Shown here: positions 1-5,477 of the stretch, piece after piece
Numbering within the stretch: position 1 is the first letter of the stretch
Layout: each line of letters opens with the position of its first letter
Source: an uncultured Holophagaceae bacterium
GTDB taxonomy: Bacteria; Acidobacteriota; Holophagae; Holophagales; Holophagaceae
NCBI GenBank assembly: GCA_903876615.1
Contig: CAIRAS010000004.1
Span: 1 to 9,333, forward strand
Length of the DNA stretch: 9,333 bases
Reading direction: 5' to 3'
Program-made: the position numbers and the translations under genes
The notes under the pieces: generated by a model
Told to the model about the DNA's origin: nothing
The model's database searches: none
The model's input: only the letters and a program-made list of their open reading frames with translations

Positions 1-1
1 C

Positions 2-319
2 TGGTGGAACCCCGCCGTGGAGGACCAGGCCACGGACCGCACCTACCGCATCGGCCAGACCAAGAACGTGCAGGTCCACAAGCTGGTCACCATCGGCACC
101 CTGGAAGAGAAGATCGACGCGCTGCTCGAGTCCAAGCGCGACCTCGCGGACCGCGTGGTCGGCTCCGGTGAAGGCTGGCTCACCGAACTCGACGACGACG
201 CCCTGCGCCAGCTGGTGGCCCTGGATCCCGACGCCGAGCTGCTGGACCCGGATGAAGGCAACGGCGAGGAACCTGCGCCCAAGCCCGTGCGGCGCACCAC
301 CAAGGAGGTGGCGCCATGA
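2..319 (+). CDS. SNF2-family DNA/RNA helicase, C-terminal fragment
   Basis: The reading frame is open from the first bases of the window, so this is the 3' end of a longer gene; the GTG at position 17 is internal. The visible start reads [19 protein letters not shown], the classic end of the second helicase lobe in SNF2/Rad54-type ATPases. It covers motif VI, whose arginines contact ATP. The following residues ([19 protein letters not shown]) are also typical of the family. The last 50 or so residues form an acidic, weakly conserved tail ([15 protein letters not shown]). Such proteins use ATP hydrolysis to move along double-stranded DNA and remodel protein-DNA complexes. The bacterial members' precise role is mostly unsettled. 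Its stop codon overlaps the start of the SWIM gene, so the two are very probably cotranscribed. The ATPase motifs I to V are outside the window. Confidence 0.93.
   Translation, partial: WWNPAVEDQATDRTYRIGQTKNVQVHKLVTIGTLEEKIDALLESKRDLADRVVGSGEGWLTELDDDALRQLVALDPDAELLDPDEGNGEEPAPKPVRRTTKEVAP
302..309 (+). promoter_or_regulatory. Strong Shine-Dalgarno for the SWIM gene
   Basis: AAGGAGGT lies inside the last codons of the helicase gene, ending 6 bases before the ATG at 316. It supports independent initiation of the downstream gene despite the stop/start overlap. A second in-frame ATG follows at 319, so the true start could be either of the two adjacent codons. Confidence 0.8.
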
Positions 320-1290
320 TGAGCCACGCCGACCGCTTCGGGGCCACCTGGTGGGGCCGCCTCTGGATCCAGGGTCTCGAGAAGCTCGGGGACGACTACG
401 AGAACCGGCTGCCCCGCGGGAAGAAATACGCCGAGGACGGCCATGTCTCCCACTTCGGCGTACAGCCCGGCGAGATCCAGGCCCGGGTCCACGGCCGCAA
501 GACCTACAACGTGACCCTGGGCCTGCCCGCCCTCACCTCGGCCCAGTGGGAGAAGGCCCTGGACCGCATCGCCCTGGAGAGCCGCTTCGTGGCCTCGCTC
601 CTGGCCGGCGAGATGCCCCAGGGCCTGGACGAGACCTTCCGCGAGGCGGGCGCCAGCCTCTACCCCCGCGTGCCCAAGGAGCTGCAGACCCACTGCGACT
701 GCCCGGACTGGGCCAACCCCTGCAAGCACGTGGCCGCCGTCTGCTACGTCATGGCCGAGGCCCTGGACCGTGATCCCTGGCTGCTCTTCGACCTGCGCGG
801 CAAGAGTCGCGAAGAGGTCCTCAAGGCCCTCCAGACGGCCCTGGACGCCGCCGCCGTGGCCGCCCCCAAGAAGCGGGGCCGTCCTCCCAAGAAGCGCCAG
901 ACCGTCGCCGACCTGCTCAAGCAGGAGCAGGCCCAGCCGGAGCCCTGGCGCAGCCTGCCCGAGGAGGCCTACGACGCCCTGCCCATGCCGCTGCCCGAGG
1001 TGGTCATCCCGCGCGTGATCCCGCCGGACCCCTCGGTGTTCACCCAGCTGGGCCCCCTGCCCTATGCCCGCATCGAGACCAGCCTCTGCCTGGCGGCCCT
1101 CATGCACCGGACAGCCCAGTGGGTGCAGCAGCAGATCGAGGAAGGCCCCCGGCGCATGGATGATGGCGAGGGGGACGGCGAGCCCGAACTGGAACAACCC
1201 GCCTCGCCCTTCGACGCCCCCCTCCAGCCCGCCCCCAAGCCCGGCCGCAACTGGCGCCACAAGAAGCGCCGCTGGGGCAAGAAGCACTGA
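316..1290 (+). CDS. SWIM zinc-finger protein with AT-hook-like motif
   Basis: This is a 324-residue protein. The SWIM zinc-finger signature CxCx(n)CxH is seen as [12 protein letters not shown], with ligands C127, C129, C136 and H138. SWIM domains are thought to bind DNA or proteins. In several bacteria a SWIM protein sits next to an SNF2 helicase, as here, which suggests a shared DNA-remodelling complex. The N-terminal part ([13 protein letters not shown]) resembles the start of other SNF2-linked SWIM proteins. Residues 185-194 read [10 protein letters not shown]; the RGRP core with basic flanks matches the minor-groove-binding AT-hook consensus. The middle and C-terminal parts are Pro-, Glu- and Gln-rich, and the last 16 residues are strongly basic ([11 protein letters not shown]). 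The start overlaps the helicase stop (ATGA) and has a near-perfect ribosome site. The SWIM assignment is firm; the AT-hook function is inferred from the motif only. Confidence 0.92.
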   Translation: MMSHADRFGATWWGRLWIQGLEKLGDDYENRLPRGKKYAEDGHVSHFGVQPGEIQARVHGRKTYNVTLGLPALTSAQWEKALDRIALESRFVASLLAGEMPQGLDETFREAGASLYPRVPKELQTHCDCPDWANPCKHVAAVCYVMAEALDRDPWLLFDLRGKSREEVLKALQTALDAAAVAAPKKRGRPPKKRQTVADLLKQEQAQPEPWRSLPEEAYDALPMPLPEVVIPRVIPPDPSVFTQLGPLPYARIETSLCLAALMHRTAQWVQQQIEEGPRRMDDGEGDGEPELEQPASPFDAPLQPAPKPGRNWRHKKRRWGKKH

Positions 1291-1354
1291 CCAAGGCCCA
1301 GCCAGATCCCTAAATTCGGCTTTCCGGGGTATGGTTATTGGCTTGCCGTTTCCT

Positions 1355-1358
1355 GGAG
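1355..1358 (+). promoter_or_regulatory. Ribosome binding site fixing the ridA start
   Basis: GGAG ends 6 bases before the ATG at 1365. The upstream in-frame ATG at 1338 has no comparable site and would add nine residues that the family lacks, so the start at 1365 is preferred. Confidence 0.7.
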
Positions 1359-1364
1359 TTTTCC

Positions 1365-1739
1365 ATGCGCACGATCTCGACCCCCGCCGCCCCCGCCGCC
1401 ATCGGCCCCTACAGCCAGGCCAAGATCTCGGGCAACCACCTCTTCACCGCCGGCCAGATCCCCCTGGTCCCCGAGACCATGGAGATGGTGACGGGCCCCA
1501 TCGAAGCCCAGACCGAGCAGGTGCTGAAGAACCTCAGCGCCGTCCTCGCCGCCGCCAGCACCAGCTGGGACCGCGTGGTGAAGACCACGGTGTTCCTCAC
1601 AGACCTCGGTGACTTCGCCGCCTTCAACGCCGTCTACGAAAAGACCCTCGGCGGCGCCAAGCCCGCCCGCAGCACCGTCCAGGTGGCAGCCCTCCCCCGC
1701 GGCGCCAAAGTCGAGATCGAGCTCATCGCGGAAGTGTAG
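1365..1739 (+). CDS. ridA: RidA family enamine/imine deaminase (YjgF/YER057c/UK114)
   Basis: This 124-residue protein is close to the usual length of about 128. RidA hydrolyses reactive enamine/imine intermediates, such as 2-aminoacrylate made by PLP enzymes, to ketoacids and ammonia in the cytoplasm. It works as a trimer with active sites at the subunit interfaces. The family is recognised from GPYSQA near the N-terminus, FTAGQIPL, the block KTTVFLTDLGDFAAFNAVY, and the C-terminal ARSTVQVAALPRGAKVEIE. By alignment from memory, R102 matches the E. coli carboxylate-binding R105 and E117 matches E120, so the enzyme should be active. It lies 74 bases after the SWIM gene on the same strand. No obvious terminator or promoter was seen in that gap, so either cotranscription or a private promoter is possible. 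Confidence 0.93.
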   Translation: MRTISTPAAPAAIGPYSQAKISGNHLFTAGQIPLVPETMEMVTGPIEAQTEQVLKNLSAVLAAASTSWDRVVKTTVFLTDLGDFAAFNAVYEKTLGGAKPARSTVQVAALPRGAKVEIELIAEV

Positions 1740-1806
1740 ACAGCCCGAGGGCCTTGGCCAGAGGGATGGGTGGCGGGTCGCGTCGGGACTGGCTTTCCCC
1801 TCCCCG

Positions 1807-1849
1807 TTCATCGCCGGTCCCACAAGCCGTTTCAACAGGGATGCCGGAG
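1807..1849 (+). repeat. Diverged copy of palindromic intergenic repeat
   Basis: Read without gaps against 1921-1963 (offset 114), 31 of 43 bases are identical, including ttcatc at the left end and acagggatgc at the right. Most differences replace A/T in the second copy by G/C here. This looks like an older copy drifting towards the genome's base composition. Its stem pairing is weaker than in the second copy. Confidence 0.6.
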
Positions 1850-1913
1850 GGCAAGACCGTCTCCAAGACCATCCCGCAAACTCACGGCTCAACTCCCAAC
1901 CTGCTTTTTCTCT

Positions 1914-1975
1914 TATCCCCTTCATCCCTGTCCAAAAAAGCAGTTTTTACAGGGATGCAGGGGATTAAGGGGATA
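1914..1975 (+). repeat. Long imperfect palindrome, possible terminator
   Basis: The left arm tatccccttcatccctgt (1914-1931) pairs with acagggatg (1949-1957) and aaggggata (1967-1975). The right arm carries a 9-base insertion, caggggatt (1958-1966), which itself resembles the neighbouring aaggggata. The centre has A-run/T-run arms (about 1935-1948) that can extend the stem. The result is a long near-continuous hairpin. It could end transcription of ridA or be a copy of a dispersed repeat. It is a repeat by structure; any function is inferred. Confidence 0.7.
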
Positions 1976-2006
1976 GGCCGTTCGGGTTTCCGCGGCGGAC
2001 TGGTTA

Positions 2007-2025
2007 ACCAGCGATGAACCGTGAT
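2007..2025 (+). repeat. Degenerate copy of 19-base 'accgatgaacaccgat' unit
   Basis: Its bases match the reverse complement of 2895-2913 at 15 of 19 positions. It overlaps the right end of the 10-base palindrome TGGTTAACCA. The call depends on the clearer copies at 2056 and 2859. Confidence 0.4.
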
Positions 2026-2055
2026 GGACGGCGAGTAGAGCTTGCCTGTTCGCCG

Positions 2056-2074
2056 GCCACCGATGGACACGGAT
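2056..2074 (+). repeat. Single arm of 19-base 'accgatggacaccgat' repeat
   Basis: It matches 2859-2877 at 17 of 19 positions in the same orientation. No matching inverted arm follows, only A-rich sequence with ggatg pieces, so this is a half-element. Together with 2859-2913 it brackets the PH-domain gene. Confidence 0.6.
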
Positions 2075-2151
2075 GCACATCAAGAAAAATGGATGAAAAT
2101 TGAGCCCAAAGAAATGGTTTCAAGCGGGAATGACAGCCTTGGGGGCCAGCT

Positions 2152-2655
2152 TCATCGCTTGGCTAGCGCCAGGATGGTCTGGACAAAGGTCTCAGGTGAC
2201 TCGGGAGAGACCACGATCGTCCCGGCCGGAAACTGAAGCACGACAGACAGCGCGGGGTTGGTCACGAGGGCCCGGTACTCCCCCAGGGCCTTGTTGCTGA
2301 AATAGCCCGAAAAGGAGAACAGGCCCCCATTGCCTCCGGTTCGGGTGCTCCCCTTCATGGCCGTCGGATTGAACTCCGCAGACTGGAGCTCCGCGAGCGG
2401 CACGGTCGTATCCCAGAACAGCCGATGTACCCGCAACGCATCTGGCGTGATGCGGTAGCCGCGAATGGTGAAGGGTGCCGCTAGGAGGAGAATCCCCAGG
2501 GGTATGGCTACGACAGGGTTGATCTTCGGCCTTGATGCAAACACCACGAGGCCAAGAATCAGAATCGTGAAGCCCCAGGAGATCCCCTTCAGGGACTTGC
2601 TCCATGGCGCCTTGTAGCCGGTCTTTGCGGGTGTCTCAGTACTCATGGGCCTCAT
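2152..2655 (-). CDS. Membrane-anchored bacterial PH-domain protein
   Basis: This 167-residue protein has two hydrophobic segments near the N-terminus (about residues 27-42 and 47-62), probably a membrane hairpin. A soluble domain beginning GYRITPDALRVHRLFWDTT follows. The pattern of TVPLAELQSAEF, GNGGLFSFSGYFSNKALGEYRAL and a C-terminal VVSPESPETFV is what I recall for the bacterial PH-fold family (bPH_5, PF10882). The exact role is unknown. An alternative start at 2646 (MSTETPAK) is as likely as 2655, because neither has a convincing Shine-Dalgarno site. The gene is clearly less GC-rich than its neighbours: bases 2521-2580 are about 53% G+C against about 78% for 4021-4080. It is isolated, with repeats on both sides. 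Acquisition by transfer is possible. Fold assignment is moderate; function is not assigned. Confidence 0.65.
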   Translation of the reverse strand: MRPMSTETPAKTGYKAPWSKSLKGISWGFTILILGLVVFASRPKINPVVAIPLGILLLAAPFTIRGYRITPDALRVHRLFWDTTVPLAELQSAEFNPTAMKGSTRTGGNGGLFSFSGYFSNKALGEYRALVTNPALSVVLQFPAGTIVVSPESPETFVQTILALAKR

Positions 2656-2858
2656 GGGGTTTGTGGCATCTTACGCACGAGCGGGCGTCAGATGAGGTCA
2701 CTTTGCTTCAGGTCCAGCATTCAAGGACCCTCTGCACGGGTCACAGCGTCCAGGTCCAAGCCGGGTGCGGGTTGGCCGGGGCTTCGAGTCTAGGCGCAGG
2801 AGGTGGTTCGGGGGAGTGGAACAAGGGGGCTTCTCTGGCGATTCCGAAAAGAACTGTA

Positions 2859-2913
2859 ACCACCGATGGACACCGATGGTGTTTATCAGCTTTTATCGGT
2901 GTTCATCGGTGGT
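2859..2913 (+). repeat. Palindromic intergenic repeat, possible bidirectional terminator
   Basis: The left arm accaccgatggacaccgat (2859-2877) and right arm atcggtgttcatcggtggt (2895-2913) pair at 18 of 19 positions, with a 17-base loop. Each arm contains two tandem 'accgat(g)' pieces. A T-run (2918-2922) follows on the + strand. On the - strand the hairpin begins 23 bases after the stop of the LytTR regulator gene and could end that operon. From memory, intergenic palindromes of this 'ccgatggacaccgatgg' style recur in many bacterial genomes, so it is probably one copy of a dispersed family. Confidence 0.75.
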
Positions 2914-2936
2914 GGGCTTTTTCATCCCAGTCGGCG

Positions 2937-3653
2937 CTACGCCAGCCCCAGCCTCGCCTTGAAGGCCGGTGCGGCGCCACGGCTTACTTCGAGCTCGACG
3001 TTGCCGGTGAGGCGGACGAGCAGGCGGCCGGATTCACCGGCGCGCAGGCCCACCACGGCCTCGGGTCGGATCAGCAGGTGACGGTGACCGCGCACCACGC
3101 GATCCCCCAGGGCCTGCTCGGCCTCGGCCAGGGTCTTCCAGGTGGTGCGCAGGGGCTCGCCCAGGAAGGCCAGCACCGCGCCCTCCTCGAAGCTGAAGTG
3201 GGTGATCTTGGCCAGGTCCACCAGCACCAGGCCCTCGCCGGCCTTCACGGGCACACGAAAGGGTCCCGCGGGCCGGCTCGGGTCGCGGGGGGCCGGAGCG
3301 CGCAGGCGCTGCAGGGTAGCCGCCAGCCGCTCGGCGGTGACAGGCTTCAGCAGGTAGTCCGTGGCGGCCTGCTCGAAGGCCCGCACGGCGTGCTCGGCGT
3401 AGGCCGTGACGAACACCACGGGGACCGCGTGGGCCAGCTCCGCCGCCAGGTCCAGGCCCGTGAGCCCGGGCATCTGGATGTCCAGGAACAGCGCATCCAC
3501 GGGCTCGCCCTGGGCCAGCCACGCCAGCACCGAGGGACCGTCCTCCAGCTCCGCGACGACCTCGCAGCCCGCCTCCCGCAGCAGCCGCGTGAGTCGCCGC
3601 AGGTTGAAGGGCTCGTCCTCAGCCACCAGGACGCGCAGGGCTGAGCCGCTCAT
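2937..3653 (-). CDS. LytTR-family response regulator
   Basis: This 238-residue regulator pairs with the upstream kinase. Residues 5-120 form a receiver domain: acidic pocket E12/D13, phospho-acceptor D58 in FLDIQMPG, T83 in FVTAYAEHA, and K103 in DYLLKP. Residues about 130-238 form a LytTR DNA-binding domain (RVPVKAGEGLVLVDLAKITHF; then RVVRGHRHLLI, which stands in for the usual F-x-R-x-H-R-S block). Such proteins bind direct-repeat DNA sites as dimers once phosphorylated. The start at 3653 is preferred to 3689 because its ATG overlaps the kinase stop (ATGA) and GAGG lies 7 bases upstream. The longer reading adds only an Arg-rich extension inside the kinase gene. The target genes are unknown, but the linked Spy-like gene is the obvious candidate. 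A hairpin just downstream (2859-2913) may end the operon. Confidence 0.93.
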   Translation of the reverse strand: MSGSALRVLVAEDEPFNLRRLTRLLREAGCEVVAELEDGPSVLAWLAQGEPVDALFLDIQMPGLTGLDLAAELAHAVPVVFVTAYAEHAVRAFEQAATDYLLKPVTAERLAATLQRLRAPAPRDPSRPAGPFRVPVKAGEGLVLVDLAKITHFSFEEGAVLAFLGEPLRTTWKTLAEAEQALGDRVVRGHRHLLIRPEAVVGLRAGESGRLLVRLTGNVELEVSRGAAPAFKARLGLA

Positions 3654-4774
3654 GCGGGCACCTCGAGCTTCAGCTCGGCGACGGTCCAATCACCCTCGCG
3701 GGTGAGGCGCAGCGCGTCCGCTGGGGCGCCTTGGAGACGGAGCCGCTCCCGCAGATTCTTCAGGCCGATGCCGGCGCCTTCGGCCGGTACGGGCGCGGGT
3801 CCCGTGTTGGCTACGCGCACCCGGAGCAGGTTGGCCTCCCGGCTGATGCGCACGTCCAGGCTGCCGCCGCCCACGGCCACGGAAACGCCGTGCTTGAGGG
3901 CGTTCTCCACCAGGGGCTGCACCATGAGGGGCGGGATCTCCAGTGCGTCCAGAGCCTCGGGCCAGTCCCAGCTCTCCCGGAGGCGATGCCCCAGGCGGAG
4001 CCGCTCCAGAGCGAGGTGGTGCTCGACCAGGCGGCGCTCATCGCCCAGGGGCGCCCGCAGGCGCGAGCCGTGCTCCAGCAGGGCGCGCAGCAGGTCCGAC
4101 AAGCTGACCAGGGCGCGCTCCGCCGCCGGGGGGTCCTCGCGCACCAGCTCCGTGAGGGCGCTGATGGCGTTGAACAGCACATGGGGATTCATCTGGCTCT
4201 GCAGAGCCCGGGCCTTGGCCTCGCCGGCCGCCTGCTGCGCTGCCAGCGCCTGGAGCTCGGCCCGCTCGCGGCCCGCCAGGATCCAGCCCAGGAGCAGCCC
4301 GAAGGAGAAGTGCGCCAGGCCCAGCAGCCAGAGCCGGGGATGGATCGCCAGCCAGCGGGCCTCCTCCGGGGGTGGGTGCATGCCCCGGAACTGGGGGCCG
4401 CGCTCCATCATGCCGATGCCGGGACCCATGCCAGGGCCCATGCTCCGCCCAGGCATCGGCTTGGGCGCTACCGAGCCCAGGAGCAGCAGGACCCCCAGGG
4501 TGAGCGCGGCCATCCAGGGCAGGGCCTGGGCCGCTCCGCGCAGCACACTGGCCATGGGGGCGTCATCGCCGGTCCACTGCCAGGGCAGCGGCACCAGCAC
4601 CATGAAGAGCGCCACCCAGAGGACCGGCACCAGGGCCCCGAGCAGGCCCGGCTCGGGGCCGCCCAGGAGCATGCGGGCCCCGTTCCACACCAGGCCAAAC
4701 AGCAGTGCGGCGCCCCAGGTTCGGGGGCGCCGCAGCTGCTGGGAGGTGGTGTGCAGGACCGCAGAGGCGCGCAT
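3650..4774 (-). CDS. LytS-type sensor histidine kinase with Met-rich periplasmic loop
   Basis: This is a 374-residue membrane kinase. Four hydrophobic segments are seen at about 20-38, 43-63, 84-102 and 147-166. RRPR before the first indicates a cytoplasmic N-terminus, which puts the loop 103-146 in the periplasm. That loop is rich in Met, Gly and Pro (M107, M112, M116, M122, M123, M132 and H133). The cytoplasmic part has a His_kinase domain of the LytS/YehU type: LQSQMNPHVLFNAIS with H198 as phosphorylation site, then an ATPase domain with N-box PLVENALKH (N291) and G-box GAGIGLKNLRERL. It should phosphorylate the overlapping LytTR regulator. The gene follows the Spy-like gene after 23 bases with GAGGG just before its ATG. 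The ligand is unknown; a soft metal such as copper or silver is an inference from the methionines. Confidence 0.93.
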   Translation of the reverse strand: MRASAVLHTTSQQLRRPRTWGAALLFGLVWNGARMLLGGPEPGLLGALVPVLWVALFMVLVPLPWQWTGDDAPMASVLRGAAQALPWMAALTLGVLLLLGSVAPKPMPGRSMGPGMGPGIGMMERGPQFRGMHPPPEEARWLAIHPRLWLLGLAHFSFGLLLGWILAGRERAELQALAAQQAAGEAKARALQSQMNPHVLFNAISALTELVREDPPAAERALVSLSDLLRALLEHGSRLRAPLGDERRLVEHHLALERLRLGHRLRESWDWPEALDALEIPPLMVQPLVENALKHGVSVAVGGGSLDVRISREANLLRVRVANTGPAPVPAEGAGIGLKNLRERLRLQGAPADALRLTREGDWTVAELKLEVPA

Positions 4775-4797
4775 GGTCCCTCAGGATACCGGGCTCG

Positions 4798-5322
4798 TCA
4801 GGGCTTCGCGGAGGGGCAGTCCTGCCCCATCATGCCGGGGCCACCAGGGCCGCGCCCCATGCCCATGCCGCCCTTGCCGCGAGGACCCATGCCACGCTCG
4901 CCGCCGGGGCCCATGCCCATGGGGCCCTTCTCGAACCTGGTCTTCTGCTCAGCCGTCAGCAGGGGCAGGATCTCCTGCCGCAGGGCCCGGTGCTCGAGCA
5001 TCATCTGGAACTGGGCGGCGGACGCCTGGTCGTGCAGGGCCTGCAGGGTCTTGGCATCGGTGGCGGCATCCGCCATGGCGGTGCGCATGGCCTCGTGGGC
5101 GGCTCGGGCCGCCTCGCCCTTGGCCTTGAAGGCGGCCTGGTGACGCTCATGGATGGCCTTCACCTGGGTCTGCTGGTCCTCGGTGAGGCGGAGGCCCTTC
5201 ATGCCGGGACCGCGGTCCATGCCATGGCGGGGACCCAAGCCAGGGCCCTGGGCGGAGAGGGCCACGCCGAGGGTCAGCATGGCTACGGCGAGGGCGGCAA
5301 GACGAAGGGGATGGGTGCTCAT
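4798..5322 (-). CDS. Spy/LTXXQ-like periplasmic protein with Met/Gly-rich tail
   Basis: This 174-residue protein has a signal peptide (hydrophobic 6-23, likely cut after A24 in LSA-QG). It carries two LTxxQ motifs, LTEDQ (46-50) and LTAEQ (122-126), which mark the Spy/CpxP/LTXXQ group. The part between is predicted helical and charged, with many His, Met and Gln residues. Members act in the periplasm as ATP-independent chaperones or stress and metal sensors. Residues 133-166 form a Met/Gly/Pro tail (MGMGPGG, GMGMG, GMM), and the stretch before the first motif is similar (GPGLGPRHGMDRGPGM). A single Cys, C169, lies near the end. It is the first gene of an operon with the LytS/LytTR pair and has AGGAG at 5329-5333, 6 bases from the ATG. 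Metal binding is inferred from composition; ZraP-like or CnrX-like roles are alternatives. Confidence 0.82.
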   Translation of the reverse strand: MSTHPLRLAALAVAMLTLGVALSAQGPGLGPRHGMDRGPGMKGLRLTEDQQTQVKAIHERHQAAFKAKGEAARAAHEAMRTAMADAATDAKTLQALHDQASAAQFQMMLEHRALRQEILPLLTAEQKTRFEKGPMGMGPGGERGMGPRGKGGMGMGRGPGGPGMMGQDCPSAKP

Positions 5323-5354
5323 GGGTGACTCCTGGGTGGGGGCGGGCTATCCGT

Positions 5355-5380
5355 CCACACCAGGAGATACCTCTCTGTGG
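5355..5380 (-). promoter_or_regulatory. Small dyad upstream of the Spy-like operon
   Basis: CCACA (5355-5359) pairs with TGTGG (5376-5380), and AGG (5362-5364) with CCT (5370-5372) around a 5-base loop. The dyad lies 33 bases before the Spy-like start, within the 155-base gap that must hold the operon promoter. It could be an operator or a leader hairpin. No convincing -35/-10 pair was seen, and the evidence is thin. Confidence 0.25.
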
Positions 5381-5477
5381 GGCTTGGTGCATCCGGATCG
5401 ATGGATGACACCTGCGGGGCATCGAATGACAGAAGCAGGGGGCTGAACGGAGGCCTTTCCTGGGAGTTCCGACCCGG

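Larger units (their letters stand above)
1740..2151. other. Gene-poor intergenic region rich in repeats
   Basis: No open frame in these 412 bases has a credible ribosome site, codon pattern or recognisable product. The region separates ridA (+) from the PH-domain gene (-); the two converge. It holds two diverged copies of one palindromic element (1807-1849 and 1914-1975), a perfect 10-base palindrome TGGTTAACCA (2001-2010), and two copies of a 19-base unit of the 'accgatggacaccgat' type (2007-2025 and 2056-2074). Base composition falls towards the right, with A-rich stretches near 2080-2115. No classic GC-stem plus T-run terminator for ridA was identified, although the 1914-1975 palindrome could serve as one. 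Confidence 0.75.

Noticed and set aside
43..1287. A 414-residue open frame on the - strand opposite the helicase and SWIM genes
   Set aside because: It is the mirror of two well-supported genes in GC-rich DNA; its product is low-complexity Gly/Leu/Ala-rich with no known motif.
2775..2805. A tRNA T-loop-like string (ggcttcgagtct)
   Set aside because: The flanking bases do not form a 5-bp T-stem and no acceptor, D or anticodon arms could be fitted.
2604..3644. A 346-residue + strand frame over the regulator gene
   Set aside because: It runs through non-coding repeats and then antisense to the LytTR regulator; the product is low-complexity.
4380..4460. Repeated ccatg/gggcccat strings in the kinase and Spy-like genes as DNA-level repeats
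   Set aside because: They are explained by the Met-Gly-Pro codons (atg, ggc, ccc) of the encoded proteins, not by an independent DNA element.
3702..5143. Two long + strand frames (475 and 470 residues) opposite the kinase and Spy-like genes
   Set aside because: Arg/Ser/Pro- or Gln/Gly/His-rich products without domains, antisense to a clear kinase and Spy-like protein.
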